DNA from: Congeria kusceri
Taxonomy: Eukaryota; Mollusca; Bivalvia; Myida; Dreissenidae
Assembly (NCBI GenBank): GCA_027627225.1
Contig: CM051038.1
Coordinates: 41,873,841-41,937,840, forward strand
Length of the DNA stretch: 64,000 bases
Direction: 5' to 3'
How positions within the stretch are numbered: the stretch's first letter is position 1; every line of letters begins with the position of its first letter. The notes beneath the pieces are model-generated. The model made no database searches, had not been told where the DNA came from, and saw only the letters and a program-made list of their open reading frames with translations. Shown here in pieces: positions 46,915 to 60,749 of this stretch. A program made the translations under genes and the position numbers.

Positions 46915-49900
46915 AATATTAATAAAAAAAACAATGTGAAACTGCAGCTGCATCAGCAAGAGAGAACACTTATCAGAACAACTGTCATTAATTTATAGCA
47001 AGTGATCAATTAAGAAATAGCACAGACCACTGACTGACCAGTCAGCCCAAAACGTTGAAAGGACCGAAGCCGAATCTGACTCCGGGCTTTATATTATTTA
47101 GTCAGTCCGCTAAAATGGCAATTTGAAATTAACCTCAATAACAGACCGTTGTCTTTTATATACCCGAAAAAGAAACATATGTATGTATGGTATAATATTT
47201 GCAAATAAAACACAGCACAATACATGTACGAAAAGCACGTAAAATACACAAATCTTGCGGAAATGTATTATTTACAGTCGCAAAATATATGATATATATT
47301 CAGACTATCTTTTTTGTGCAGGCAATAATCAGTGCATCTATGTAAAATAAGTACCATTTCGTTGGGCATTCTGTCATGCGATAAATGTCCAACGATTCAA
47401 TCGTGAATTAATTGTGGTAGATGTACAAGTACGCCTTAAATGTTGAATTTAAGATGGTCATACAACATGAATTGGTCCCATTATAATAAACCTTATTAAA
47501 CGTACATTCTGTCTTGAACTTAACTTTTTAATAATGCAAATCACATCGCATATCTTCAACCGTTTTAATAGGTCAATAGTCTGTTAATCATAAGCTTGAG
47601 AAACAGAAATGAATCGGGCACGATTCAAATTTTCCATTGCTGCGACCATTTTGATACGTTCTTCCTGATTGTCCAGTGTAGATTAGTGATAATCCGCCGG
47701 GACGCTTTCATACATATTCTCCGATGCGGGTGTTAAATACAAACTAAAAAATAGCAAGACTCGTTTAAATTTTGCTCACTTATTGCAAACTAGTGATCAT
47801 GCACTTCGACATAAAACGATTATTGCAATACATATTATACAACAAGCTATAATGAATGTACACAATACGACACACGGTAATATGATGCACTTGTCATTCG
47901 TTACGGATGTTACCCTAGTTATTCATGACGGTAGTGTTTTTGCCAAGGGCGTTTGTTTGATTGTATGTTAATTAGTTAGCAAATTCTGAGGCAGGGCTGA
48001 CTAGCACATTTCAATGTATAACCCACAACGCATAGAGAATATGCTGCCTAAGCACCAATCGAAGGATTTCTTTTCATTTTCTAACTAGAAGGTGTATGAG
48101 TTATCTACATATTACGTGACTAGATATAACTTTGAAAGATCGATTTCCCGCTCAAATATAACTGCAGACTGTTATTAGTTTGATGTTCATATCGGTCAAA
48201 CATGTAATGCTATAGCATCAATTTTAATGATCAAAACGCGGATTTAATAATCTGAAATACATATATAACACTTCAAAACAGTTGCTAATATAATACGACA
48301 TGTTTAGACAGACTGCTAATAATGGAGTGATGTTTTTTTAAGTCCATTTATTACCATTGAGAAGATTATGGTAGGACCTTAAAAAGCAAAAGGGATGCAA
48401 ACAATTAAATAACTAACAAATACCAAGTCCAAAAATATAAACCGATGAGACTATATATCATGCAACATGCCATACCGTATTTAGTTTCTCTGTCTCATAC
48501 TAGTTCTTCATTCATAGAATGTGTATTACTGTATATAATGGTTTGTGTAGATTTCTCAGACTAGCATTGTTTCAGTTCTATATAAAAACAAACAACTAAC
48601 ACTTTCGCATACATTCACATGCAATTACTACCCGCGTGCAAAGACAGGTAAACAAAAACACACTATGTAAAATTGTAAAGGGATAATAGGGTAACTTAAT
48701 ACTATGTAGCGTATACAGGCATAATTGGAAAGGTACCATTCAAAGTGAGCATGGGTTGAGTATTTCCTTTGGATTAAACCTTAATCTTGTGCATATATGT
48801 TTCAATGAAAACCTTTTATGACGTCGCACACACTTTTTTTAAGGATTAAAATATCTTAAAAGATAGCACATGCAAATGAGATAACCGGTTTCATCATGCC
48901 AGCATTTATTGTGTTTACAATATTACCATGTTCGATGTCCGAAGTGATTCAGTTCTGCAAATAAAAGATGACTTTGGTACTTCTACATAAATTTATTCTA
49001 TTTAAATTCGTACATGTATTTTTTAACGATGATGGCAGTGCACAAATAAACCGTTGATGCCTCAACATAATAAAATTACTACGATGAAATGAATACTAAG
49101 TACAATAAGTTTTGCAACCAAAATAAAACTTGATACTTTTCATTGAGTCATCTTTAGATAAAAAGCATTTCATTTTTCTTTCTAGTACTGATCTTTCCTT
49201 TTAAAGACAGTTAACTAGTGAATATCAACATCATGCGTGGTATAAATGTCACAATGTTATGATAAAATGCAACCAATAACAATATTTTTTTTTTTATGCA
49301 TTATATAATTGCTAACATCCTAGTTGTTGCTCAACTTATTGTACTTAGTATATGTAGATTAACACATATGATTATGGATCCGGACCGGCAAATAAACTAA
49401 TGAAAATAAAAATAAAAACACCAGTTATTTTGGTGTCGTTGATATAATATCAAGAAACATATTGACAGTCGCAGCGTTATAGTATGACATTAATTGTACA
49501 TTAAACACTATCATTCAGAGTCTTATTATGACAGAATAACCGTACACATTCTAAGAAGGTGTCATCTCAATGCAAAAATAAAATAAAATAAACTTTCTTA
49601 CAAAAACTAGCAAACGATACTCTCCGTCATGTTTTTATATATGAACTTTCTTACCACTTTGCATTTCAACTTCTCTGTAATTATTCATGTTACGGGACAG
49701 TCGCCTGCTGCGTTCGTCTTGCAAATAACATACCAATGTTATTACATTAACTTTCGTAGCCTTATAAGGCATATACATAAAGAAATACATAAGGTGGATC
49801 ATATTGATCACTGGATGAACCGAAATACATAGATGTGTTTAGCACAGTTAATTATAATCAATTATGCATGATACATTATAACCTTGAGAATCTCAGTAAT

Positions 49901-49930
49901 CTAGTAATACCATCTTATATAGTCAGAAGA
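46915..49930. other. No recognised gene; 3' flank of the Ig gene
   Basis: AT-rich. No exon, domain or clear element. The 3' UTR of the minus-strand Ig gene should lie just below 49932. Confidence 0.4.
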
Positions 49931-49931
49931 T

Positions 49932-52900
49932 TTAATTGTCTTTTCGTCGATGCATACCATGTTTCATACGCATGACAGCAAGCATGACGGCAACGCCTAT
50001 GAAATATCCTGCTACGGTACACCCAGTCGCTGTCGCGACAACTATGACACCTTGAAAACAAACCAAAAAAACAAAAACTTCACAGAAACAGATATACTTC
50101 AAATGTATGATCTGTTTTCATTAACAAGGTAATTCAGATATGATTTCACATATCAACATTTTAAAACAGCCTGCAATCTTAAAGTTTGTTTGGTCATTCT
50201 TTTAAATAAAAAAAAAACATTAAATAACAATGACATACTTAATAATCTGTAATCTTGTCATTGTGATATTTTTGGAAATGAGTGTATGTGTTTGAAAGAA
50301 TATTTGCCATTTTAAACCAACTAATTAATGATACTAAAATAACAAAACAGGTTTAAATATTGTTAACCCAACCAAACAAAGGCTGACTAAAAAGTAACAA
50401 TATCACATAGGATAGAAATGTATATACATTTTTACTAAAGACAAACAAGGGGGCCACATAGCCCTAGAGCGCTCACCTGAGTATGAAGATCTGGGCCGTA
50501 AGGCTTCAGAAGAGAAGACTTTAAAAATAATTTTGCTTTTAAAGGTTATATTAACCATGTGACGCCTCTGGAGACGCCAGTTTTCACCCCCAGGGGCATA
50601 ATGTGAACAACCTTGGTGGAGGCCCTCTATGCAATGTTACATACCAATTAGTATACCTCTGGGCCTAGCAGTATTAGAGGTGAATATTTGTAAAGTCCAA
50701 TCGCCATATAAGGCTATAGAAACCGTGTGACACCCAAGGCGTGCCTTTTTTTTTACCACAGGTGCATAATTCGAACAGTCTTTGTTGAGGACTACTATAC
50801 GATGTTTCATGCCAACTATGAAGCCTTGCGTTTTGAGAGGTGAACATTTTTAAAGCCAATTTGTCATCTGTCTATTGAAAACATATACTTCTTAGGACGT
50901 GGCCACTTTTTATACCAGGAGCATAATTTGGACTACTTTTAGGACCACTGTATAATGTTTCATACTAAATACGAATTCTCGTAGCCTTGCGCTTTCAGAG
51001 GAGAATATTTGTTAAGTCCACTTTCCAATTTAGTCTATATTAAACATGTGAGACTTGCCTTTTTTCACCCAGGGGGCATACTTTGATCAATCTTTGTAGA
51101 GGACCACTGTACAATGTTACATACCAATTACAAAACCTCTGGGCCTTGCAGTTTCAGAGGACATGCTTTTGAATACACTTGCATTATAAGTCTATAGAAA
51201 TATAAACAAAGCGAAACTCCAGCTGCAACAGCAGGAGATAACTCTTACTAGCAGCCCGAGGTCTTTTATTTATGGCAAGTGACCAATTGCCTAAAACAAT
51301 ACACAGGACATCACAAAAACACACAACAAACACAAAACACACATGAATAAAACTGGGGTCACCGCCTTGGAACGGTCACTTCAAAGCATTGGGGGTTTAA
51401 ACCGGTTTATGTGCGCACAAACCTCACACCTGGCCCATAATTATTTACAAAACATGTAAGTGTAAATAAAAATTAACCTCATAGCATCGCAATGCAAATT
51501 AAACAGCAATAAAAGAGAATATTATTCAATTGAATTGCCATTTAATTACTCAATGGCTAGATGCAAACCAGAGCAGCAGAATTGCAACTTTCTGAGGCAC
51601 GATGAAATGAAACAAAAAACAACTATCAATTACATCTCGTCATTTTATAACAAACTTCAAAGACATAGCATCATATAATTCAATTTTCAGATCATCGTCA
51701 TGCAATTTGACCCCGGGGCGTGGCTTTTTTGCCCCAGATGCATAATTTGAAACATCTTTGTAGAAGACCACTATTTAATGTGTCATGTCAAATATGAATC
51801 CTCTGGGCCTTGAGGTTTTAGAGGAGAAGATTTTTAAATCTAACTGGCCGTATAAGTCTATTGAAACCAACAGAGCGTGGCCAAAATAACCACATAGGCA
51901 TAATTTGAGCAATCTTTGTAGAGGACCAATTTACATGTTACATTTCAAGTACGAAACCTCTGGGCCGGTTTCATTAGAGAAGATTTTTAAAGTAATTTTG
52001 CTATCTTTACTCAAAGGGCATAATTTGAACGATCTTTTTAGAGGACCACTTTACAATTTTGTATTCTAAATATGAAACCTCTGGGCCTTACGCTTTCAGA
52101 CGAGCAGATTTTAAAACCCCATTTGCAATAACAGTCTATATTATAACCATATGACAAACAGAGCGTGGTCAATTTTCATCTGGGCCATCATTTGAACAAT
52201 CTGTGTAGAGGGCCACTTTACGGTGTCACATACTAAATACGAAACCTCTGGGCCTTGCTGTTTTAGATAAGACGATTTTAAAAGTATTTTTGCTATTTAA
52301 GTCTATACAAACCATGTGACCCCTGTGGCGTTGCCAGTTTTGACCACAGGGACATATTTTGCACAAACTGTGTGGAGGATCACTAGAGGATGTCACATAT
52401 CAAATATGAAAGCTCTCAGCCTTGCCTTGCAGTTGCATAGGAGAAGATTGTTTTAAGTTTTCACTTTTTAAATCTTTTTTAACTCTGGTGACCTACATAT
52501 GCAGCGGACCGGAAAGGAATGTAGTTTTGTGAAAATATGTTTAGTGGTTTAGGAGGAGATATTGTTTGAATGAACATGTTGACGGACGACGGATGACGCA
52601 AGACGGGCGACGGACAAAAGGCAGTCACTAAAGCTCATCATGAGCACTTTGTGCTCAGGTGAGCTAAAAATAAGAAATGTACATTTAAAAATCATTGCAT
52701 AGACAACATGGACTTTAGCAAATAAAACAGTAAAATACAACGCACTAATTTGTTCATTACCTTTGGATGCCCTGGAGTTGATTTTGACATTTTCTTTCTC
52801 GCTTTCGGAATGTTGGGACGTGTAGTTTGTCTGTTCTGTTGATCAAACACATACTTTTATTGAAAATGTACAAAGGTCTAAATTTGTGCGAAACAGAATA

Positions 52901-55900
52901 AGAGCTGTCAGAGGATAGCGCGCCCGACTATTCGAATAACTGCCAACTCGTAGATTTCTGGAATGTGGATGTGAGAAGAAACCATGTTATACAAATACCT
53001 AGAAACATGGACTTCATTAAGAAAATCAGTTACAACAAAGCGACCAAAAACTAAAGATAAATAGATATTTAAAGTCCTTTGGTAGCTTTTCTGGTGCTTA
53101 TCAGTAGCATGTATCGTTTAAGGGAAATGTTACTTTCTAAGACTTAAGTGAATGTTTGTTTGTAGTTTTGAAATTGCTGTGCCATTGAACTCTTAAATCT
53201 GTCAAAATACAAAACTTAGTCATGGACATTGTTTCTCGTGATGCTAAAGTTGATGACACTGCTATATTTAAATTTTCAAATGAATACCTTATGTAGTTGG
53301 GAAAGTCTAATGATTTGGAAACTCAAATTGTATTTTAAAATATATGTTAAAAAGGGGCAACAATCAGTCAAAATACAACACTGTTATGGGGGCTGTTGCA
53401 CTTAAAGCTCGACTTCATGATAATGGCATATTGTACATTGCAAATGAATACGATATGAAGTATTAGAATAATAATGCTTTTTAACATAAACTTTAACCTA
53501 TGATTCTAAGTAAAAATGGTATATTAGTGTTACTCTATCAAATTACAAACTGACTTGATGCTGTAGTTTATGACTGTGTTAAATACTAAGTTTCAAGTGA
53601 ATTCCTTATGTTGTATTGAAGTTATTTGCCTTTCGAACAAAAACTTAAACCAAGTTCAGACGTGGACGGTAACAACGACGCCAGAGCAAATAGAAAAGCT
53701 AACATGTTTCGAATAGTCAAGCTAAACACTTAAACAGACAAAAACACTAAAATAATGTATTGCTTTTCGCGTTTTTGAAATATGCCGGTGTATCGTTTGT
53801 TGCATATACAGAAGTCACCTGCTGTATAAAACAATACATGTTCAATGAACTAAACGATTTACTCTATTATGCATGGATAATGATAATTAAATAAACTGCA
53901 TCTTAATTACTAACGACAACTGTCTGTTTAAAGGATCTAACCACAACATTTCGAGTTAAATCCAGTTTAAAAACATCAGTCAAATGCATAAGGAAAATAA
54001 ATGAAAATAACAATAAGAATAAATCCATGACTCAGTTATAATATTGCTGTTTATAGTGATAAATGAATAGCATCGGCGTCCTAAAGCTTGCATAACCACT
54101 GGAGACAATGAAAAAAAAGTCACGAATGTATTGTGATATCTAACGTCAAAACACTACTTTTGTTTGTGATGCGATAGTCGTGTTCATTCTGGCGCAGTTC
54201 GCATGTCATTTAAGTTCGCTTGCATTTAGTTAAACTGCTGTAAATAAACTTGTTTTAATGTTTATATCTTCTCTAGACTTGCATTGCTTTTTTTTCTAAA
54301 TAAACAACAACAAACAAACGCGTAATACACGCCAATTAATAGACAACCACATACAATCATGTGTGCAGATGAATTTAAATTAACCTCTTCAAACGCCTTA
54401 AACTGATGCATACCGCAAAAGACAAACACAAGCATTCGTATTGAAACCTATAATATTCTCCAAATGCATACGATTAACATCCGCACGCATCACTATACAT
54501 GTATTATTAGAACGCCTGTAATTTGTTAACATTAACTGGTGATTTTTATTTTATGCTATCCGGTGATTTATCATCATTGAAATAAAATTGGAAATTTACT
54601 GTCTGAAACAGTGAAAAATATCACTCCGGTAATTTTCACTGTTTCAAACTGGATGCCGATTTTATACAGTAAATGAATCGGACGGTAATGGTTGCCGGGC
54701 TCAAACTTTTTCAAATTTTACGCCACTCGTGAAAATATAAATTGCTATGATCACTCGTGAATTAAAATCGATATTCTACCGAAACCAACACATATTCTCT
54801 ATTTATTATAGGTTTTTCAGTGAAATATCGAATGTTTTTGGTGGAATAAATTTTATATTTTCACTGTTGTATCAGTGAAAATATAAGATTTTATTTTGTC
54901 ACTGCAGTGAAAATAAAACATAAAACGTACTATTTTTTCTATAAATAGCATCGATCTACCAGTAGTGGTTTACCTCCCGTTGCAAATTTATATACATATA
55001 CAGTACTTACATACATTTGTTTACAAAAAACACATGATAAATTCAACAAAAATGTAGTTTAGCGACAACAACGTACACATTATGGCACTTTTCATACTTA
55101 TGATAAACAATTTTGGAATCATTTATGACGTCATTTTTATGACTGCAGAATACACAACATGTTTATGTCTTGTCCAAAATATAAAATAAAAGGAAAAGTT
55201 GTTGATTTTGGTAAATGATCGAATATTTATTTGACTCGTTGTAATAGAAAACTATATAACCACTCGTGAAATAAATTCGATCATTCACCGAAATCAACAC
55301 ATATCCTATATATATTACATGTAGCTTACCTTGAACATTCAACGTTACGGGCTTGCTAAGCGCCATATCTCCCTTACCGACAAACTGTTCACATATCCAT
55401 TGCGATCCATTTACACCACGATGAACGTTGTAAATGATTATAGAAAATACGTTGTTCCCATGACATTCGTAACCATAGAGCTGTTCGTTGCCAAAAAAGT
55501 TCATACATGTAGTCGGATGATTGTGAATCAGATACAATCTAGTTATTGAGTAGTTGATTCCAATTGGTATTTCGCTCCATGTGCAAAATGTCTCTTCTTC
55601 TACTGACTTTCCAGGGTAAAAACAGTTCAATGTGAGGTTTGTGCCTTCTGAAACACGTATAGTGCCCACAGGTTTTATCACGGGTTGGAAGGTTACTCCT
55701 GAAACGACACAGATTACGACAGGGAAACTAGAAAGCACTCGCAGGCCTCTGTCAAGGCAGCTCATTACCCCATGGTTTATACAATAAATAAGTTATAAGC
55801 ATAATGCGGCAAAGTTAATCTCCCATGTAACGAATCAATTACAATCATTTTCTGGATCCAGACGGTTATTCTAATAACCATATCCAATAAGGCGTACAAA

Positions 55901-56768
55901 AAATATGTTTGTTTCAGGTTACCCGACCTAACCTTAAAAAATGCCCCGACCCTATAACAATTTATTGGGTTTGTCAGATTGATTTTATTTTGTTTACCTT
56001 TTTTTCAATAAATAAATATGTTTTTGGATAAATAAGTGTTTTGTTTTGATAGTATCCACTTATAAACAATCTTTAAGTTTATTACTGATATGTTTTGAAT
56101 ATTTATTCAGTTTTAGAATCTTTAAGTTGACCATTTACCAAATACGAAAATAAATAATAAAAAAATAAACCCCCCCCCCCTAATTTTTTTGGGAATGTAA
56201 CCTGAAACAAACATGTCTTCTTTACGCCTAATCGTTTGTTTATTTAACCATTTCCAACCTGCCAATAAACATATCCTTCTAGGCGGCGGTTACAACTGTT
56301 GTGAACTGTTATCATTTGGACGAAACTGGTGTTTCTATGTAAAGGAAAACACACAGCCAAATGTGTCAATCGTTCTCCATTGCTGACAACACATTTCGAA
56401 TCGGTATCATATACATTGTGTTTGGAATATGTGTAAACGTTTATGTTAACTTTGGCATATTAGTGTGAATGTATTTAAACTACATGGAGTGTTGCAGTGG
56501 TTGTGATGGGTAATATTTCGGTCAGACGTGCAATATATGCATACCATACAGAAATTGGTTTAAACTGGCTTACATTGCTTATAGTCGGATAGTTTGATAA
56601 CTTTTTTTCTCTACAGCTTTCCTTCTATAGTAAAAAACATATATTTAAGACTACTCTCATTAACAAATTAACAATAAGCATGTATTAAACATTATATTGT
56701 AAACACGTCTCATTACCTGGAAAACAAACTGAAACGATCCATATAAGCAAATAGACATTCCAATACAT
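49932..56768 (-). CDS. Single-Ig-domain type I membrane protein, four exons
   Basis: Exons on the minus strand: 56768-56717 (52 nt), 55698-55330 (369 nt), 52835-52761 (75 nt) and 50050-49932 (119 nt, ending TAA). All are bounded by AG/GT, every junction is phase 1, and the total is 615 nt or 204 residues. Residues 1-17 (MYWNVYLLIWIVSVCFP) are a signal peptide. About 18-140 is an Ig domain: NLTLNCFYPG (B-strand Cys), TFCTW (Trp), QWICEQF (F-strand Cys), with extra Cys and NLT, NYS and NGS sites. A polar stalk follows (NYTSQHSESEKENVK). The last exon gives a hydrophobic helix (VIVVATATGCTVAGYFIGVA) and a 12-residue basic tail. It probably sits at the cell surface as a recognition or adhesion protein; the ligand is unknown. 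There is no tyrosine motif in the tail and no charge in the helix. Other exons cannot be excluded, but the phases close without any. Confidence 0.75.
50445..52671 (+). mobile_element. Tandem-core repeat element, family 3
   Basis: Short inverted ends GCTCACCTGAG (near 50469) and CTCAGGTGAGC (near 52655). Nine core units of about 150-160 bp are marked by GCATAATTTGAACAATC, GAGGACCACT and AAACCTCTGGGCCTTGC blocks, and a GACGGACGACGG block lies near the right end. It lies in the last intron of the Ig gene and is itself interrupted at about 51204-51708. Confidence 0.75.
51204..51708 (+). repeat. Dispersed 0.5 kb repeat, copy 2 (nested)
   Basis: Collinear with 42409-42912 and inserted inside a core unit of the family 3 element: AGTCTATAGAAA lies at the left, GACCCCGGGGCG at the right, where neighbouring units run through. 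Confidence 0.85.
52840..54590. other. Intron of the Ig gene, upper part
   Basis: No exon with matching phase or motif was recognised here. No repeat array seen. Confidence 0.4.
54605..54884. repeat. Repeated hairpins built on CAGTGAAAA
   Basis: GAAACAGTGAAAA (54605-54617) pairs with 54633-54645, and ATATTTTCACTG (54855-54866) pairs with 54873-54884. Further CACTGCAGTGAAAAT follows near 54900. The two hairpins share the same arm core, suggesting a decayed element. Confidence 0.65.
55889..56230. mobile_element. MITE in intron 1 of the Ig gene
   Basis: Inverted ends at 55889-55922 and 56197-56230 share AGGCGTA and ATGTTTGTTTCAGGTTAC, with mismatches between. The interior has a C12 run and no coding sequence. 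No target duplication was identified. Confidence 0.7.
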
Positions 56769-56774
56769 GTTTAA

Positions 56775-57955
56775 GTTAAAGATTTAAAATCCATAACAAG
56801 CAAAACAAAACGTCCATTTGTAACTGAACAAACACTAGCACGTAAGATACTTGAATGTCTTAAAAATTAATGGTTTGATTCTGGAAATAAATTGTTCGGA
56901 AAGATATCGCTAGTTCTGTGTGAAACTTTGTGGTTAAGTTACTTTACAATAACAGTATATTCGACACAATCACAGAAACGGTTATGAATGTAAGTTTAAT
57001 GTACTGTTGTTTAAACCGATGTTACTTTAAATACTTCTCTGGAAAAAAGTATTTAAAAAAGTGTCAATATGTTTAATGCGATTACATACCGATCTAGGTA
57101 AACAAACCCATATGGTTTATTCTGGATCAAAGAGTGTAAACAAAATTTCCTTTCTCATTGTGTTTTTTTTGTTCGGTGTATTCACCTGCCCTGAATGCAT
57201 ATTTACTGAATGTTACGCTCTTTAACATTGATATATACCATTATGCGGTTGGCAAATTATTGCATATTGCGAAACAATGTATGCACGGATCGACAACATA
57301 CATGTAGCAAGGTAAGATGATGAGTGATTATCAAATGGAACATATTGAGATATCTTCTACGTTGACGTATTTACAAATTCACATCTACATATAACCAGTT
57401 TACAAACGAAATTCCATCATATCCATAGTGTTTTTTAACGACATTTCCAAAAGGTAAAACCTAATTGATGGCATGCAACTATACTTAATAAGCAAAATAA
57501 TGTAACCACTCTACTGGAATCTGTTTTTACATCACCTTCCGTGGTACACTCAAAGGTATACAGGGAATACTGTTGATTCAAACAGAACATTAACACAGAA
57601 AGGCTGTCTATTTTATATACAAAAAAGGCATAAGACATATATGTATTTTTTTGGAAAAAGAAGAATTACATTGTAGTGTTCTGCACCGTTGAATGTAAAT
57701 CCTTACTGCTTATAATGTTGCCATAGACGTTTGGTTTATGTTTACTTTCCGCAATTTGATCTTAAAAAATCATCGTAGTTGGCCTTCTTCATTGCCTTTC
57801 ATTTATTTGCGTACAGTACAAAGAGTAATCCAAGTGTCCTAAATATGTTAAAAATATGGTCCTTAAATTAAAAAAACAATCTTAATTTTCTGAAGTCGCC
57901 TGAGGTTAATTTCTGCGTTTAACTGTATTAAATATTTCCACAAACAAGTCTCTAA
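56775..57955. other. 5' flank of the Ig gene
   Basis: AT-rich; no promoter motif assigned. Short open frames without motifs. Confidence 0.4.
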
Positions 57956-57959
57956 AGCT

Positions 57960-58370
57960 AATACAATATAAGAATAATAAAACCCCATAGACATAACCAG
58001 GAGAGAAAACTTTATTAACATCCGCTGGTCTTTTATTTTTGGCAAGTGACCGATTGCCTATACAATACGGACAATACACACAACACAACACAACACATAA
58101 ACATGATTCCAACTCGGATCACTTGAAACTCCCAATGTAAAGCATTGGGGTTTAAACCGGTTTAAAGTCATGCCGAACCTCGCACTTAGCCAAAAAAGAA
58201 TCACAATACACGCACTTGTAAATACAAGATTACCTCATAGCATTGCAATTCAAATTGAAAAGTAATAAAAGAGAATATTTATTCAATTGAATTACAGTTT
58301 CATTCTCAGTGTTTTAATGCTCACCAAAGAAATAGAATTGCAACTTTCTGAGGCGCGATGAAATGAAGTC
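57960..58370 (+). repeat. Dispersed 0.5 kb repeat, copy 3 (diverged)
   Basis: Matches 42409-42912 from GGCAAGTGACCGATTGCCTA to CTTTCTGAGGCGCGATGAAA. Its left part also matches 35085-35235 in inverted orientation. Confidence 0.8.
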
Positions 58371-58799
58371 AATATAGTATGGCAGAACCTGCAGTGGACC
58401 GTGCAATTACTTATATACAAAATGTTGTTGGCTTATCTTGTTGCCAGGACGATACCATAACAGAATCTGGATGATGACACCTTGTCATCCTTGAGCAATT
58501 CTCTCTATTCAAGATGGCGGCCAATATTGCCGCCAAAAGTCATGTGTGGCCTAAAATTTGGTTTTTTATTGATATAATCAATGATTTTCATGTTGAAAAC
58601 GAGTATTTGTTATTGTTCTCACAATATAATAAAAAATCAATCCAAAGCTAACACATGGTATCACTTTAAGAAAATTATTTATTTTTCAAAAATATAGGTA
58701 TGCCGAAAAGTTCACAAAAATAATACGTATGTATGAAAAAGTAATTATGTTATCTATTTCAAACATTTTTTGAAATTTATCAATGTATTTCACATATTT

Positions 58800-59595
58800 A
58801 TGTTCCAGTTTATCTGAGCACTTTGTGTTCGTTGAGCTTTTTGTATAGGGGGACACCAGATTTATTGCCGCTTTTTCACGAGAAAAATTGCAAAACGGAC
58901 TTTGTGCAAAATGAGTTCATGTTTTTCTCTGATCTTGACCAAACTTGCACAGCGTGAGTATTAGCAGAATAATCAAAATATGGCCTATATTTGGATACAA
59001 ACACTAGAGTTATTGCCCCTTGTTTGTGAGGAAAAGAAAAGAAACAAAATGTAGGAGACTTCATTTTTTTTGTTAGCTCAGCTGAGACTTCGTGCCGTTG
59101 AACTATTGGTACACCGGTACTGTCCTGCATCATCCACAATGCGTCAACAATTGTGCACCAGTATGCGATAGAGCCTTCACTTTGTCCAATATAGCCAGAT
59201 CGGACAAGATTTATCGCCCCTTATGTGTGAAAAAATCCATAATTTGGCAATAATTGGTTTTCAGTCTCCATAGAGAATTAACTTTTAATTCCTTGTTGAC
59301 TTCACGCATACCGCTTGTGAATGACCATTTAATCACACCTGGATGCAATGATGGGCCAGATAGAACCAGGGAAACTAGAGTTATTTCCCCTTTGTTACGA
59401 GAACATTAGCATAAATGGACTTTGTGTAACATAGAAACTTCATTTTTCATCTAATCTTGATCAAACTTGCCTGTGCATGGCCATAAGAGGTCATAATAAT
59501 CAAAAGACTTTCCCTGATTGGGCTATACATAACTAAGTTGTTGGCGCTTATTTATGAAAAAAAAGCAACAACATGGACTATGTTCAGGGTAGAGA
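58800..59595 (-). repeat. Tandem-core repeat, family 4
   Basis: About four to five units of 150-180 bp, each with a CTTGATCAAACTTGC-like block, a TTATTGCCCCTTG-like block and ACTTCATTTTTC. A further part-unit lies at 60230-60440. Confidence 0.6.
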
Positions 59596-59599
59596 CTTC

Positions 59600-60230
59600 A
59601 TTTTTCACTAATGATGTCAACAAATAGTATTTCAGTAACCAGTTAATTGGTTTTGGTAAATTAGCTGCTAACTGGTATTCTAACTATCATTCAAAAGATC
59701 TAAAACACAATTAAAAAGCAAACACTTCCAGTACGATGATTTGTTTGGTTGACTAGTCCTTAACGATGATAAACGTAACACTGACAGGTGTCTTTAATGC
59801 TGTCACTTGCGACTGTTTTAATAATCGTGTACAAATAAGGAACAAAACACCGTAAATGGTAATCAGCTGGATGTATGAAACTCATGTGATGGTAGGGATA
59901 GGATGAACCTCTGTGTTATGTAGATTTTATTGGGCACGGTAAACAAGCTTGAGCCCTGTTCCCTACAGTTTCGACACCTAAATGCATATGTATTGCACTT
60001 AACAATCGCCAGGTAATTAACAGAAGTAGGCCGGACAGGCATCTGTATATAGCCTGTCGATTGCCAGGTTAACTACCTGAGAAGGCATGACATGCATCTG
60101 TATCGTACCAGTCGCTTACCAGGTCAGCAACAGTAGGATATCTGTCTGATCTGGGTCAGTTTGTTGGCGATGACATTTAGCTGTCAGAGCTGGTCTCTGT
60201 CATAACGTGTACTCAGATGAGCGCTTTGGG
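59600..60230. other. Segment between family 4 units
   Basis: Contains three irregular 55 bp repeats around GCCAGGT and GGCATCTGTAT (near 60009, 60065, 60118). It may be an insertion. Confidence 0.4.
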
Positions 60231-60440
60231 CCATCATGACCCTCTCATTAAATCTTTACCAAACTTGCACTGTTTGTATATGACCATAAAGTTTCAGTCA
60301 ATGTCTAGTATGGGGCAGATCGGACCAAAAAGAACACATTTTTTTAACCTTTGTTTTATATCAAATATACTATGTTCTTGATAGAAATTTCATTTTCACT
60401 TGAGATCGAAACAAACGGTGGATTGTTTTTGGTATTTGAG
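60230..60440 (-). repeat. Family 4 core unit, detached
   Basis: CTTTACCAAACTTGCACTG and ATGACCATAAAGTTTCAGTC match the 58.8-59.6 kb units. Confidence 0.55.
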
Positions 60441-60749
60441 CTGTTAACCGGTGAGTTATAAATGTCATTGATAAGACATAACATGAGTGGCATTGTCATA
60501 AAGATACACCCGTCAAAGAATCCTTCTTGAGGTAAGGATTCAATGACTAAAGAGAAACTATTCAAAAATTAATAAGGTAGAGCAACAGTATGTGTGCATC
60601 TAATTCATCTCCATAGCCACACTCTGTGTGGTAAGTTGAGGTATCAAAACTACTCCATGTATATTCTTAAACCTATATCAAAACAACCAAATAATCACGA
60701 TGTGGGTAATGAAAACTTTCGTAATTATGAGTAATAGTTTTTGCATGCT

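Noticed and set aside
55163..55765. 200-codon open frame taken as one secreted protein
   Set aside because: Its N-terminal part lies before a splice acceptor (CGTTTCAG) and its C-terminal part after a donor (GTAAGC). Only 55698-55330 is exon.
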